Counted from the stretch's first letter, positions 1 to 9,615 are shown. The stretch is DNA of 44,226 nt from UBA3210 sp963623095 (GCA_963623095.1 CAVFKD010000011.1:1-44226); one strand, 5' to 3'. The notes: generated by a model not told the origin, from the sequence alone. Numbers and translations: made by a program.

Positions 1-790
1 CTTTACGAGCGTTATCACATTTTACTTTTGCGATAGGTTTTCTAATTAATAAATAGATTGCTTGGAAGATGATAAACCAAACAAATAAGATCAATGCGCA
101 GGCAAAAACAAGTAAGATATATTCAACCCATGGAACAGATGAAAACCATACGTTCATGATATCAATATATCCATTAGATGTAGAACGTGTGAAGAAACTT
201 AATATTATCTTATGGAAGTTTCCATCTAAGAATAATGTATTTAACGCAGGTTCAATGTTATTTGTAAATATGTGTAAAGTACCACCTAATTTACTAGATG
301 CTTCTTTGGCAATAACATTATCAAAACGCGCGGTTATTAGAATAAATAAAAATACGATAGGTATAATTAAAGAAATAAATACATATGGAGAGAAAGTATG
401 AATATAGTTTCTTACTTGGAAACGTGCTTTTTCTGATTTAGTTAATTCATATTTTTCTACAACACTTCTTAATTTATCTTCATTGTGTTTCTTGATAATA
501 AAGCTAACTAAATACCATATACCATAATATAAAATAACAAATATGATATTGATAATTATAAAGCCTATTAATCCAGAGAAATTAACATAACTGACATCAT
601 TAACTACAATGTTTATATGGAATAAAGATGAAAGTGTTTTACCAAAGACAAATAATTGATTTCCTAAAATATAGAAAATATTAAATACTGGTGCATCTTT
701 AAAGAAACTAAAAACATTACCTAGTCCAAATAATAAGACTAAAGCTAATTCAATTATAAGAATGATTTTCAAAATAATGTTTTTCTTCAT
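1..790 (-). CDS. Multi-pass membrane protein, partial (3' end outside window)
   Basis: An open frame runs without a stop from the ATG at 790 to the left edge, 263 codons. The ATG is preceded by an AGAGG ribosome binding site and a candidate promoter. Four hydrophobic segments are visible, near residues 5-22, 70-95, 130-155 and 235-260, with a charged Lys/Glu-rich stretch after the second and a longer soluble loop between the third and fourth. I recognise no family. The gene is missed by ORF lists that require both ends. It is separated by about 70 bp from the end of the gene downstream of the opp operon and reads in the same direction, but has its own promoter-like site, so it is probably a separate unit. 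Confidence 0.75.
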   Translation of the reverse strand, partial: MKKNIILKIILIIELALVLLFGLGNVFSFFKDAPVFNIFYILGNQLFVFGKTLSSLFHINIVVNDVSYVNFSGLIGFIIINIIFVILYYGIWYLVSFIIKKHNEDKLRSVVEKYELTKSEKARFQVRNYIHTFSPYVFISLIIPIVFLFILITARFDNVIAKEASSKLGGTLHIFTNNIEPALNTLFLDGNFHKIILSFFTRSTSNGYIDIMNVWFSSVPWVEYILLVFACALILFVWFIIFQAIYLLIRKPIAKVKCDNARK

Positions 791-809
791 TTCTTAAACC
801 TCTATTGAG

Positions 810-839
810 ATTATAACAAAACAAGCAAGATTTTTGCAA
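810..839 (-). promoter_or_regulatory. Promoter of the partial membrane protein gene
   Basis: On the minus strand a -35 box TTGCAA (834-839) and a -10 box TATAAT (810-815) are 18 bp apart. The predicted start lies only about 13 nt before the ATG at 790, just enough to include the AGAGG ribosome binding site. Confidence 0.5.
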
Positions 840-862
840 GAAATAGACATTATAAGCTTATT

Positions 863-2176
863 CTAAAGATAGATTTTTTGATAATTAAATGTGACATTTT
901 GGCTATTTGTATAATTTGAATATATTTCTTTTGTATTCTCGGATAGATAAATAGTTTCATCATCACCTTTTTTTATATATCCTGAAATAATTTCATTATC
1001 TTTATATAAGTTATAATCATTATCTTTTAAAGCCCATATTGCATTAAAATGACGATAAGTTAAATCAATCAATGATTCAGTTTTAGATATCATAAATGAA
1101 GTATCTATCTCTTCATTACAAGAGCAATCTTTAATTGATAAAAGTAAGTTACGAGTATAAGTAGTATCATTATAAGTAAAAGTATTAAAATAAGATTTAT
1201 CATAATCATTAAGTGAGAATGTTCTAAATGAAGTAACATTGCAAGCACCATAATTTTTAATTAGTCCAATAGGTGTTTTAACATTATTATCTCTAATATC
1301 ATATATTACAATATCATTACTAGAAGTAAATAAATCTCCTAAAAAAGTCATTTCACCATTTGGAGTATAAAAATAGCCTTTAACATAATTATTTTCTTTC
1401 ATAGCTTTTGCCATATAATCTAAGAAATATGCATTAAATAATACATTAAAATCTAATACTCTAACTTGTTTACTTTGATCTTCAATAGAATTTAAAAAGT
1501 CACTTACTTTATCTGAATAAGAAAAATTAATAATATTATTTTCTTTAAAAGTTAATTTAAAATTATTTTCTTTATCTTCATATATATCTTTTATTTTAGC
1601 TATATCGTTCGCGATAGTTTTAGAAGTTAAACTATCAGTATTAACCTTAAAATAAGTCCATGTTGATTCATAATAAGTAGATAATAATCCTCCAAAAATA
1701 GAATAATTATCATTTGACTTAGTATATGCATCTAATAATGAATTATATAAAAGTTCATTGATTTGAATATCTTCATTAGGATGAGCGTTTATATAATTCA
1801 TTCCTTTTTCATCATGGTCTTCAAATGAATAGAATAAATCAAAAAAGTATTTTGCTTTTTCTAAAACAAAATCTTTGATTGTTTGATATTTGTTATTGGT
1901 TGAACTGCCGTTAGAATTATCTAAATAATAAACTAGATTAAGTCTTTTATTTAATTCATAATATGTTCCATCATTTAATTCATCGTTAAAAGAAAAATCA
2001 TACATTCCTTCTTCAATTTTATATTGATTAGAACAAGTATTAATACCTATACCAAAAGATACCGCGGCAATAATTATGGCAATAACAAAAAGGGCGATTC
2101 TAAGCCATATAGACTTAGAACCAACCTTAGAATTTTGTTCTTTAGTTGTTATTTCGTCCTTTTTTGTTTCTTCCAT
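863..2176 (-). CDS. Membrane-anchored protein of unknown function, last gene of the opp operon
   Basis: The product is 437 residues. It has a short Lys/Glu-rich cytoplasmic N-terminus (about 1-23), one transmembrane helix (about 24-44) and a large extracytoplasmic part rich in Asn, Asp, Tyr and Ser. No lipobox is present and I recognise no domain; three cysteines lie in the C-terminal half, two of them as a CSC pair around residue 348. It begins 8 nt after the stop of the transglutaminase-like lipoprotein and has no promoter of its own that I can see, so it is most likely co-transcribed with the peptide transporter. A role at the cell surface alongside that lipoprotein is an inference from position only. 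Confidence 0.8.
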   Translation of the reverse strand: MEETKKDEITTKEQNSKVGSKSIWLRIALFVIAIIIAAVSFGIGINTCSNQYKIEEGMYDFSFNDELNDGTYYELNKRLNLVYYLDNSNGSSTNNKYQTIKDFVLEKAKYFFDLFYSFEDHDEKGMNYINAHPNEDIQINELLYNSLLDAYTKSNDNYSIFGGLLSTYYESTWTYFKVNTDSLTSKTIANDIAKIKDIYEDKENNFKLTFKENNIINFSYSDKVSDFLNSIEDQSKQVRVLDFNVLFNAYFLDYMAKAMKENNYVKGYFYTPNGEMTFLGDLFTSSNDIVIYDIRDNNVKTPIGLIKNYGACNVTSFRTFSLNDYDKSYFNTFTYNDTTYTRNLLLSIKDCSCNEEIDTSFMISKTESLIDLTYRHFNAIWALKDNDYNLYKDNEIISGYIKKGDDETIYLSENTKEIYSNYTNSQNVTFNYQKIYL

Positions 2177-2184
2177 ATTTTTAA

Positions 2185-3795
2185 TTAATTTCCTGAGACT
2201 GTCATTTCAATAGCAGCATGATTACGGTATTTGTCGTCTTTAATAACTGCAGTCCATGATTCAGAAGCATAATAATAAACTTTTAATGCTGAACAGTTTA
2301 ATAAGCCACTTCCTGAATTAAGATCAGGTCTACCTAAGAATGTTAATTTAGTAACATTAGTACCGGAGAATGCGCTAGGGAAAATTCTAATTTCACCATC
2401 ATCTAAAACTACTTCATTTAATTTGCTTGCGCCTTTAAATGCATTATTTTTGATGTTATAAGTGGTATAAGATCTAGTATCTTTATCATCTTGTTTTTCT
2501 AATTTTTCGTCAATTTCAATATTTACCTTAGTAACTTTTGTATCAGCGAATGCATTTCCTTCAATACCAGAAGTCATGAATGTAACAGTTCTTGGAGTTG
2601 CTTCAGTTTCTTTTTGATAATTATCACCAACTTGAGTTACACCAGTATACATATAAGTAAAACTAATATCTTCTGGAATAGTAATTTCGCCTTCACTATC
2701 ACCAACGTATTTATAAATGTTGATATTACCTTCCATTGCTTCTACTAAAGTTGTTGAGAAAGTAAAATCGTATCCATCATTAGTTTCTTCAAAGTCTTTC
2801 ATATTGCTAATTTTGCTAACGTTTCTAGCTTCGATAATATGAGATTGAGTATGATAGTTAGTATAATTTCTTACATCTTCCCAAGAAGTATAATCTGGGA
2901 TGTTATCAAAATAAATACGGTTACTTGGATCATAAACACCTGCAGAATATTCTTTAGTTGATTTATAATACCAATAGCCTTTACCTGCAGAATTTGATTC
3001 CCAAGTTGCATCGATAACATGCCATCTACCATTATAATAAACTTCATTCCAAACGTGGTCTTGATATTCACCAATAGTTGATTTACTTGTGTTATAGTCT
3101 CTACCTAAAGATTCAATTGAAGGAATACCAATACCATTAAGCATGATATTCATTAAATCAGCATAGCCTCTGCAGACTGTGAAGATACGATAGTCATTGA
3201 CATCTTCGTGGTCTAAATCAGAGTTATTTAAAATTCCTTTAGGAGTATAACCTGCAGTAACTGCGCTTTCATTAACTGCTTCAATATCGTAATAAACGTG
3301 TGAGCAAACATAGTCATAAATTGTAACTACATTCTTTTCAATAACTGTTGGATCACAAGTTGGTGAATCCCATCTTGCATTATCGTCGTTATAATTTGGA
3401 CAAATGATTTGAGCGAGTTTTTCAAAGAAAGCAACTGCTTCTTTTTCTTCTTCTTTTGATTTATATTCATTTGTTAAACCATCGTGAGGATCAATATATT
3501 GATTGATAACTGAATAAGTATAAGTTGCAATTCTATCAGTCATTTCAGGATCTTTATCACCAAGACCTTGATAACGAGGAGAATAAGCTTCGTCATAATC
3601 CCATGAAGGAACTACATATTCAATTTCGTTAGTGTAATATCTGCCTGTTTGATCATATTTATTATATGAAGAAGTAGATGCAGAAGTATCTGATTTAGAA
3701 GAAACAGAATTTCCTTCTTCACTTGTTCCTCCGCATCCAACTAAGACGCCAGTTAATAAAGCGACAGATAAAATTAATAAATTAGTTTTTTTCAT
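2185..3795 (-). CDS. Surface lipoprotein with transglutaminase-like domain and BspA-type repeats
   Basis: The 536-residue product starts with a lipoprotein signal peptide whose lipobox LVGC places the lipidated Cys at residue 21, followed by a Ser-rich linker. A transglutaminase-like (papain-fold) core follows: Cys208 in TVCRGYA, His247 in DHVWNE and Asp262 in VIDATW form the expected Cys-His-Asp triad in the right order. The C-terminal 130 residues contain BspA-like leucine-rich repeats (for example NAFKGASKL and SAFSGTNVTKL), usually surface-exposed binding modules. Bacterial members can be proteases or cross-linking enzymes, so the reaction is not known. The gene begins 10 nt after oppF, which suggests that it supplies or processes extracellular protein for the peptide transporter; that link is inference. 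Confidence 0.85.
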   Translation of the reverse strand: MKKTNLLILSVALLTGVLVGCGGTSEEGNSVSSKSDTSASTSSYNKYDQTGRYYTNEIEYVVPSWDYDEAYSPRYQGLGDKDPEMTDRIATYTYSVINQYIDPHDGLTNEYKSKEEEKEAVAFFEKLAQIICPNYNDDNARWDSPTCDPTVIEKNVVTIYDYVCSHVYYDIEAVNESAVTAGYTPKGILNNSDLDHEDVNDYRIFTVCRGYADLMNIMLNGIGIPSIESLGRDYNTSKSTIGEYQDHVWNEVYYNGRWHVIDATWESNSAGKGYWYYKSTKEYSAGVYDPSNRIYFDNIPDYTSWEDVRNYTNYHTQSHIIEARNVSKISNMKDFEETNDGYDFTFSTTLVEAMEGNINIYKYVGDSEGEITIPEDISFTYMYTGVTQVGDNYQKETEATPRTVTFMTSGIEGNAFADTKVTKVNIEIDEKLEKQDDKDTRSYTTYNIKNNAFKGASKLNEVVLDDGEIRIFPSAFSGTNVTKLTFLGRPDLNSGSGLLNCSALKVYYYASESWTAVIKDDKYRNHAAIEMTVSGN

Positions 3796-3805
3796 ATTAG
3801 CCTCC

Positions 3806-4750
3806 TTAGCCTCTTATTTTTGTATATTCTTCTAATTCTTTTGTATTACCGAATACAAAATGATTATGTCCAATATCAACCAATGCTGGTTTATCAACTG
3901 AATAATCATGAATTGAAGGGTCGTATACGAATAATTTTTTATTCTTTTCAATTTCAGGATCTGGTACTGGAATTGCGCTCATAAGGGATTTGGTGTATGG
4001 ATGTAATGGATGTTCAAATAGTTCTTGTGCGGAAGCAATTTCAACAATATTACCTTTATAAATAACACCAATACGATCAGAAATAAATCTAACAATAGAA
4101 AGGTCATGAGCGATAAATAAATAAGTTAAACCTTTCTCTTTTTGGAATTTCTTTAATAAGTTAAGTACTTGCGCTCTAATGGAAACATCTAGCGCGGAAA
4201 TAGGTTCATCTGCGACAATGAATTCAGGTTCCATAACAATCGCTCTAGCTAATCCAATTCTTTGGCGTTGACCACCAGAGAATTCATGAGGATATCTAGT
4301 TAAATGTTCAGGAAGAAGACCTACTTCTCTAATAACATTATTAATCTTTTCTAAACGATCCTTTTCGTTTTGATATAAATGGAAGTTATATAAACCTTCT
4401 GAAATAATATATTCTACAGTTGCTCTTTCATTTAATGATGCGGCAGGATCTTGGAATACCATTTGGATTTTTCTAATACATTCTCTTTTTAATTGGTGAG
4501 AGATTTTACCAGAGATTCTTTCTCCATGGAATAAGATTTCTCCACTTGCGCATGGATTAATTCTCATAATCGCTCTACCAATTGTTGTTTTACCTGAACC
4601 AGATTCACCAACTAGAGAGAATATTTCACCTTTATAAATATCAAAATTTGCATTGCTTACTGCTTTGTTATAAGTCGCGCCTTTGCCGAAGACAATATCG
4701 ACATTACGTACTGAAATAAGTACTTCTCTTTCTTGATTGTTTTCTTCCAT
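3806..4750 (-). CDS. oppF: Oligopeptide ABC transporter, ATP-binding protein OppF
   Basis: One of the two ATPase subunits that power the peptide importer on the inner face of the membrane. At 314 residues it has the usual OppF length. Walker A GESGSGKT is at 48-55, the Q-loop at VFQDPAASLN (about 98-107), the signature FSGGQRQR at 157-164 and Walker B FIVADEP at 177-183, followed by the C-terminal oligopeptide-transporter tail HPYTKSLMSAIP. The Cys-rich end seen in many OppF/DppF proteins is absent; instead the tail ends in a Firmicutes-type VDIGHNHFVFGN segment. The gene starts 8 nt after oppD and is part of the same operon. Confidence 0.96.
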   Translation of the reverse strand: MEENNQEREVLISVRNVDIVFGKGATYNKAVSNANFDIYKGEIFSLVGESGSGKTTIGRAIMRINPCASGEILFHGERISGKISHQLKRECIRKIQMVFQDPAASLNERATVEYIISEGLYNFHLYQNEKDRLEKINNVIREVGLLPEHLTRYPHEFSGGQRQRIGLARAIVMEPEFIVADEPISALDVSIRAQVLNLLKKFQKEKGLTYLFIAHDLSIVRFISDRIGVIYKGNIVEIASAQELFEHPLHPYTKSLMSAIPVPDPEIEKNKKLFVYDPSIHDYSVDKPALVDIGHNHFVFGNTKELEEYTKIRG

Positions 4751-4758
4751 AAGGCCTC

Positions 4759-6534
4759 CTATTTATCTTCTTCCTTATTAAAGGAATTATAGATACTGTG
4801 ACTTAATGTTTCGTGTAAATTTTGAATATTCTTTGGTTTTTCAACCTTTGGTGCACGTGGATCAAGAAGCCATGTTCTTGCATAGTGAGTATCAGTGATT
4901 TTGAATAATGGTGGTTCTTTAACAAAGTCAACCTTCATACAATGAGGGTTTCTTGGTGCGAACGCATCACCTTTAATCTTGTTATATAATGAAGGAGGTG
5001 TACCTTCAATTGAATATAATTTTTCACCAATGATTGATAATTGAGGTAATGATGATAATAATGCCCAAGTATATGGATGAGCAGGTTCATAGAAGATTTC
5101 TTCTACTTTACCATATTCAATAATCTTACCTGCATATAATACTGCGACTCTTTCTGCGACATTCGCAACAACGCCTAAGTCGTGAGTAATATAAATAGTT
5201 GTAAAATGTAATTCATCTTGTAATTTCTTAATTAATTTTAAGATTTGAGCTTGAATTGTAACGTCTAACGCGGTTGTTGGTTCATCACAGATTAAAATCT
5301 TAGGTGCACAGCTTAACGCAATTGCGATAACAATTCTTTGTCTCATACCACCAGAATATTGGAAAGGATAATCATTAAATCTCTTACGAGGATCGGTAAT
5401 ACCAACCGCTTTCATCATTTCAATAGCCTTTTCTTTTGCAGCTTGCTTAGAAAGGTTTTGATGTTTCATAATGACGTTTGTGATTTGTTTTCCAATTGTA
5501 ATAACTGGGTTTAAGCTTGTCATAGGATCTTGGAAGACAGTTGCGATTCTACTACCTCTAATTTTTTGCCAGTCAGAAGACATTCTAACTTTTGCGAGGT
5601 TTAAAATTGCATATCCTTGTAAGCATCCATCAAATGTATCTTCGATATATTTAACTCTATAATTAACTTTTTCAAAGATTTCATTTAATTTTTCTTCATC
5701 TTCTAGATCAATGCCTTGCTTCATCGCATTTTTTAATTCTTTAATTAATTTAAATGATAATTTAACGTTTTGAGTAAATGAATAACGTGAACTTGATAAG
5801 ACAATTTCTTTTGCGAGTTTTTCATTTCTTGTTGATACTTCATTAACATCACTATCTTTTTTGTATTCTTCAGATAATTGATTTTTTAATTCATTAATCT
5901 CTTGAAGTTTCGCTAAATATTCTTCACTATTTAAAGTTTCTTTGCGATGAGCGATTTTTAAATCTTCAAATTCTTTTTCAACAGATTTTAGTTCATTTTG
6001 TAATGAGGCTAATTTTTCTTTACCTTCTTTTAATTCTTCTTTTTCATATTTATGATCAAATAGAAGGTTAGTATTGTGTTGTTCAACAATCGCATTTTCT
6101 AATTCTTCTTTTTTCTTTGTAAAAGAAGTTATAGTATCGCTTGGAAGATTTAATAATTCTTTTTGTTCATTTTTTAATGCTTGTAATTTGTTATATGTAT
6201 CAGAAGCATTTTCATATTTGTGATATGAATTTAATAATTTTAAAGATGCATTATAAAGTGCTTTTCTAAATAATGTCATTTTTACTTTAGTATTAGCAAC
6301 TTCATCATCATTTAAAATGATTTTACCATTAGAGATATAACCATTGGAATCTAACATTCCGGAGAATGTTTTAGTTAAAACAGATTTACCCGAACCAGAT
6401 TCACCAACAATTGCGAGAGTTTCTCCTTCATATATATCAAGATCAACACCTCTAATTGCGTTTAATTCTTTACCTCTAACTTTAAATTTAACTTCTACAT
6501 CATGTAGAGATAATAATACTTTTCTTTCGTCCAT
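4759..6534 (-). CDS. oppD: Oligopeptide ABC transporter, ATP-binding protein OppD with coiled-coil insertion
   Basis: Second ATPase subunit of the peptide importer. At 591 residues it is roughly 240 longer than a normal OppD. Walker A GESGSGKS is at 44-51; after the first strands the family fold breaks at about residue 80 and resumes at about residue 318 (QKIRGSRIATVFQDP, Q-loop about 333). The residues in between are Lys/Glu/Leu-rich heptad-like helices, hence a probable coiled coil. The signature YSGGMRQR and Walker B ILICDEP are intact, so ATP hydrolysis is expected. The C-terminal motif that has four Cys in many OppD/DppD proteins keeps GDAFAPRNP but has lost those Cys. Large inserts in Opp ATPases are known in Mollicutes. 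Confidence 0.95.
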   Translation of the reverse strand: MDERKVLLSLHDVEVKFKVRGKELNAIRGVDLDIYEGETLAIVGESGSGKSVLTKTFSGMLDSNGYISNGKIILNDDEVANTKVKMTLFRKALYNASLKLLNSYHKYENASDTYNKLQALKNEQKELLNLPSDTITSFTKKKEELENAIVEQHNTNLLFDHKYEKEELKEGKEKLASLQNELKSVEKEFEDLKIAHRKETLNSEEYLAKLQEINELKNQLSEEYKKDSDVNEVSTRNEKLAKEIVLSSSRYSFTQNVKLSFKLIKELKNAMKQGIDLEDEEKLNEIFEKVNYRVKYIEDTFDGCLQGYAILNLAKVRMSSDWQKIRGSRIATVFQDPMTSLNPVITIGKQITNVIMKHQNLSKQAAKEKAIEMMKAVGITDPRKRFNDYPFQYSGGMRQRIVIAIALSCAPKILICDEPTTALDVTIQAQILKLIKKLQDELHFTTIYITHDLGVVANVAERVAVLYAGKIIEYGKVEEIFYEPAHPYTWALLSSLPQLSIIGEKLYSIEGTPPSLYNKIKGDAFAPRNPHCMKVDFVKEPPLFKITDTHYARTWLLDPRAPKVEKPKNIQNLHETLSHSIYNSFNKEEDK

Positions 6535-6543
6535 ATTTTCCTC

Positions 6544-7548
6544 CTACATGTGTGTTCTTGGATCAGAAGCATCACCGATGTTTTGTCCAACAACATATAA
6601 GACAACTGAGACTATACCTGCGACAATAACAGGTGGCCAGAATTGCCATGGTTTAGATGAAACTCCTGAAGCGGTAGCTTTTTCAAGCATAGTACCAAGT
6701 GAAGGAGTATTCGCACCAGATAAACCAATACCTAAATATGATAAGAATACTTCACTTGAGATATATCCTGGTAATTCACTTGCAAGAATTGTAACAATAA
6801 TTGAAACCATGAATGGTAAGATATTTCTAATAACAATTGTGAAGATATTAGTTCCTAAACATCTAGAAGCTAAATTGTATTCTCTATCACGAATAATAAT
6901 AACTTGTGTTCTAATAAAATAAGCAATTCCTAACCAACCTGTAATACATAACGCTAATACCAATTGCCAGAAACCTGAACCAATAATATAAGACAAAATT
7001 GTAATAAATAAGATTGTAGGAATATTACCGATAATATTATAGATTTGCATCATAATAGTATCGAATGTTTTACTTAATCCCCAGACAGCACCTAATATAA
7101 TACCAATAGACATATTAATCGCAGTACAAATAAATGCGAGTAATAATGAAGTTCTAGTACCGGACCATAATTGATCAAATACGGAAGCAGAAACTTCATT
7201 GGTACCAAAGATCCATCTAAGATGGAATCCTGTTAAAGGAACAACTTGTTCCATTGTTGCACTAGGAGATAAGTTTTGGAATGTGTTAACCTTATCAGGA
7301 TATAAATTCAACATTAAATATTGATCATATGCACTGAATATAGGATAAATAAATGTGAATACTAATAAGATAAATAATAAACCTAAGAAGATCCAGTTAG
7401 ATTTCTTTTTGAAGAATACTCTCCAAACAGATTTCCAATAAGAATATCTAGGCGCGGTGATTTTTTCTGATTCGTATTCATTATGGTCGACAAAGACGAA
7501 TAAGTCATCTAAGCCATCATTTACTAATTCTTCTTTGACTTCTTCCAT
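6544..7548 (-). CDS. oppC: Oligopeptide ABC transporter, permease OppC
   Basis: Membrane subunit that forms the transport channel with OppB. The 334-residue protein has a normal OppC plan: a cytoplasmic N-terminus, a first TM helix (about 54-76), a short extracytoplasmic loop and a five-helix binding-protein-dependent transport domain with the EAA-type loop near LASRCLGTN. Unlike OppB it carries no insert. The start is fixed by a GGTGGAGG ribosome binding site; this places the ATG 25 nt inside the 3' end of oppB, so translation of the two permeases is probably coupled. Confidence 0.96.
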   Translation of the reverse strand: MEEVKEELVNDGLDDLFVFVDHNEYESEKITAPRYSYWKSVWRVFFKKKSNWIFLGLLFILLVFTFIYPIFSAYDQYLMLNLYPDKVNTFQNLSPSATMEQVVPLTGFHLRWIFGTNEVSASVFDQLWSGTRTSLLLAFICTAINMSIGIILGAVWGLSKTFDTIMMQIYNIIGNIPTILFITILSYIIGSGFWQLVLALCITGWLGIAYFIRTQVIIIRDREYNLASRCLGTNIFTIVIRNILPFMVSIIVTILASELPGYISSEVFLSYLGIGLSGANTPSLGTMLEKATASGVSSKPWQFWPPVIVAGIVSVVLYVVGQNIGDASDPRTHM

Positions 7549-9530
7549 TTTCTTTTGCCTCCACCTGAGCTAAATTGAATTCTTGGATCAATCATTGCCA
7601 TTAAAATATCACCTAAAATTAATGATAAAATTGATAAGAATGAGAATAAGAATGTTAATCCTAAGATAACACCATTATCGGATTTATTAATTGCTTCTGT
7701 AAGCATTTTACCAGTACCTGGAATTGCGTAAATCTTTTCTGTAATTAATGATCCAGAGATACAACCAATAATTGCACCTGGAATACCATGAACGATTGGA
7801 ATAATCGCATTTTTCGCGATATGTTTAGTAAAGATTTGACCATCTGATAAACCTTGTGATTTTGCAAATTTTGCATAATCTGAATTCATTTGGTCAATCA
7901 TATATCTTCTTGTCCATTTCATTTCACCTGCGATTGAAGGTAATGCAAGGGAAATAATTGGTAAGATATATAATAATACTTCCGGACCTCCCGCGGTTAA
8001 TGATGTAGGTAAATGGAATATATCTCCACCTAAAGATCTAAACATATATAAATAAGATAAGGAAGGAACTGCGATTAAGAAAACAATATATGCAGTACCT
8101 AATTTATCAACCCATGTATCTTTCTTTCTTGCCATCAATATACCAAGAGGAATACCTATTACATAAGCGATTAATGTTGCGAAAATACCAATTGTGAATG
8201 AATAACCAACTCTAGTCATACCTGGAGTATAGAATGAAGCATAATAATATCTACCGCCGAATTTAGTCATTTCTGCGCTATTCGCGGAAGAACCATAAAC
8301 ATAAGTTAATGTATGGAAATCATAAGGTGTAGAAGTAGCAATTGCTCCTTCTGGTCTTTCATCTTCACTCATATTTAAATAAGCTGGATAAACTAAATCT
8401 CTTTCGATATAACTTTGAGTTGAAGTAGCAGCTTGTCTATTTTTAAACATTTGTTCATATACTGAAGAATTGTTTAAGTCAGTACCAATATTGATATGAA
8501 TGATATTTTGATGAATGAATGGGAATTGATCATCAAAATAAATTAAATATTTATGTTCTGTACCATTGCCAACTAATGCAGGCATATTAGAATATTCATC
8601 CCATATTAATGAAATACCTTTATTTTCAACCTTGTAACTATCTTTCTTTACAAATGTAGAAGCAGATTCAACATCTCCAAGTCTTTCTAAATCATAGTCA
8701 TAAGAAATTTCACCATTATCTTTAGAAACATAAATATCAATGCTATATTTACCTGCGCCATCATCGAAAGTGATGTCATCTTCAAATAATTTCTTTACAT
8801 TGCCGTTTTCGTAAAATGCGATGTTAAATGAATCATCAATCGCAAGTTTTTCATCAGTAACTGAAATTTCAAAGTTATAAACGCCTGTAGAATATGATTC
8901 CATCTTATAATCGAATAAACTCCAATATTTGAAAGTTTCATTTGCTTTGTCTTCAACATCACCATAGATATTGTTTTCAACAACATAATAGCCTCTTTCA
9001 ATTGGATATTGTGAAGCAATTTCATTGTCGACATCATTTACAGTTTCAAATGAGATTAAATTAGAAAAGAAACTCCATACTCTTTCAAAGACATTAACAT
9101 CTTTAGTCGCATATAAATATTGAGATGCTTGTTTTTCATCTCTTTTATAGATTGCATCTAATTGAGTAATTTGATATCCCATGCTTTGATATTTGTCAAT
9201 GAATTCAACAACGTATTTATAATCAGAATTATCTTCTTTGCTTTCAGGAATTTGAATAGCTTCTTCATAATCATATTCATCTAATGTTGAAGAATAATTT
9301 TCATAAATATAATCTTGGAAATCAACTTTAGTTAAAAAGCCATATTCTTCATAGATAGTATCTGTTACTTCTTGACGTTCATTTTCATCAAGTTTTGCAA
9401 GACGATCACGATTCGCACCTAAAACATTGGATCTATTCGCTGCGACAAACAATAAAATGACCATGATGATCATAATACAGATAAGTGAAAATATCGAATA
9501 AATGATTCGTTTTAAAACGTATCTACCCAT
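7524..9530 (-). CDS. oppB: Oligopeptide ABC transporter, permease OppB with large extracytoplasmic insertion
   Basis: Membrane subunit of the peptide importer. It is 668 residues, about twice the usual 310. Residues 8-31 form the first TM helix and the standard permease core with five more helices starts only at about residue 443 (SFTIGIFATLIAY) and ends with the typical IDPRIQF tail near 647. The roughly 400 residues between them must lie outside the membrane; a family OppB has under 100 there. The insert has a helical first part rich in Glu/Asp/Tyr and then a beta-rich region (about 215-350). It could contact OppA or peptide. The EAA loop (FAKSQGLSDGQIF, about 555) is intact. Confidence 0.94.
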   Translation of the reverse strand: MGRYVLKRIIYSIFSLICIMIIMVILLFVAANRSNVLGANRDRLAKLDENERQEVTDTIYEEYGFLTKVDFQDYIYENYSSTLDEYDYEEAIQIPESKEDNSDYKYVVEFIDKYQSMGYQITQLDAIYKRDEKQASQYLYATKDVNVFERVWSFFSNLISFETVNDVDNEIASQYPIERGYYVVENNIYGDVEDKANETFKYWSLFDYKMESYSTGVYNFEISVTDEKLAIDDSFNIAFYENGNVKKLFEDDITFDDGAGKYSIDIYVSKDNGEISYDYDLERLGDVESASTFVKKDSYKVENKGISLIWDEYSNMPALVGNGTEHKYLIYFDDQFPFIHQNIIHINIGTDLNNSSVYEQMFKNRQAATSTQSYIERDLVYPAYLNMSEDERPEGAIATSTPYDFHTLTYVYGSSANSAEMTKFGGRYYYASFYTPGMTRVGYSFTIGIFATLIAYVIGIPLGILMARKKDTWVDKLGTAYIVFLIAVPSLSYLYMFRSLGGDIFHLPTSLTAGGPEVLLYILPIISLALPSIAGEMKWTRRYMIDQMNSDYAKFAKSQGLSDGQIFTKHIAKNAIIPIVHGIPGAIIGCISGSLITEKIYAIPGTGKMLTEAINKSDNGVILGLTFLFSFLSILSLILGDILMAMIDPRIQFSSGGGKRKWKKSKKN

Positions 9531-9547
9531 TTTTTCTCCTTTCTTCC

Positions 9548-9615
9548 ATCATCGTAATATACTTATCGATGATAATAAAAATAAATAACGAGGCAACCAT
9601 AGTTATATAGTTGCC
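9548..9615 (-). terminator. Terminator-like hairpins between oppA and oppB
   Basis: Reading on the minus strand, 22 nt after the oppA stop there is a stem with GGCAAC/GTTGCC arms (9592-9615, one internal mismatch) followed by a T-rich tract, which looks like a leaky terminator or 3' stabiliser. A second stem with 7-bp arms (ATCATCG/CGATGAT, 9548-9573) lies just before the oppB ribosome binding site. Such stems often let the binding protein gene be expressed above the downstream transporter genes; here that is inferred. Confidence 0.6.

Noticed and set aside
69..401. 110-codon open frame on the plus strand at the left edge
   Set aside because: The opposite strand holds a continuous 263-codon frame with promoter, ribosome binding site and TM helices that explains this region.
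6344..6922. 192-codon open frame on the plus strand over the oppD start and oppC end
   Set aside because: It is antisense to two well-supported genes with known motifs, has no ribosome binding site and reads as a low-quality protein.
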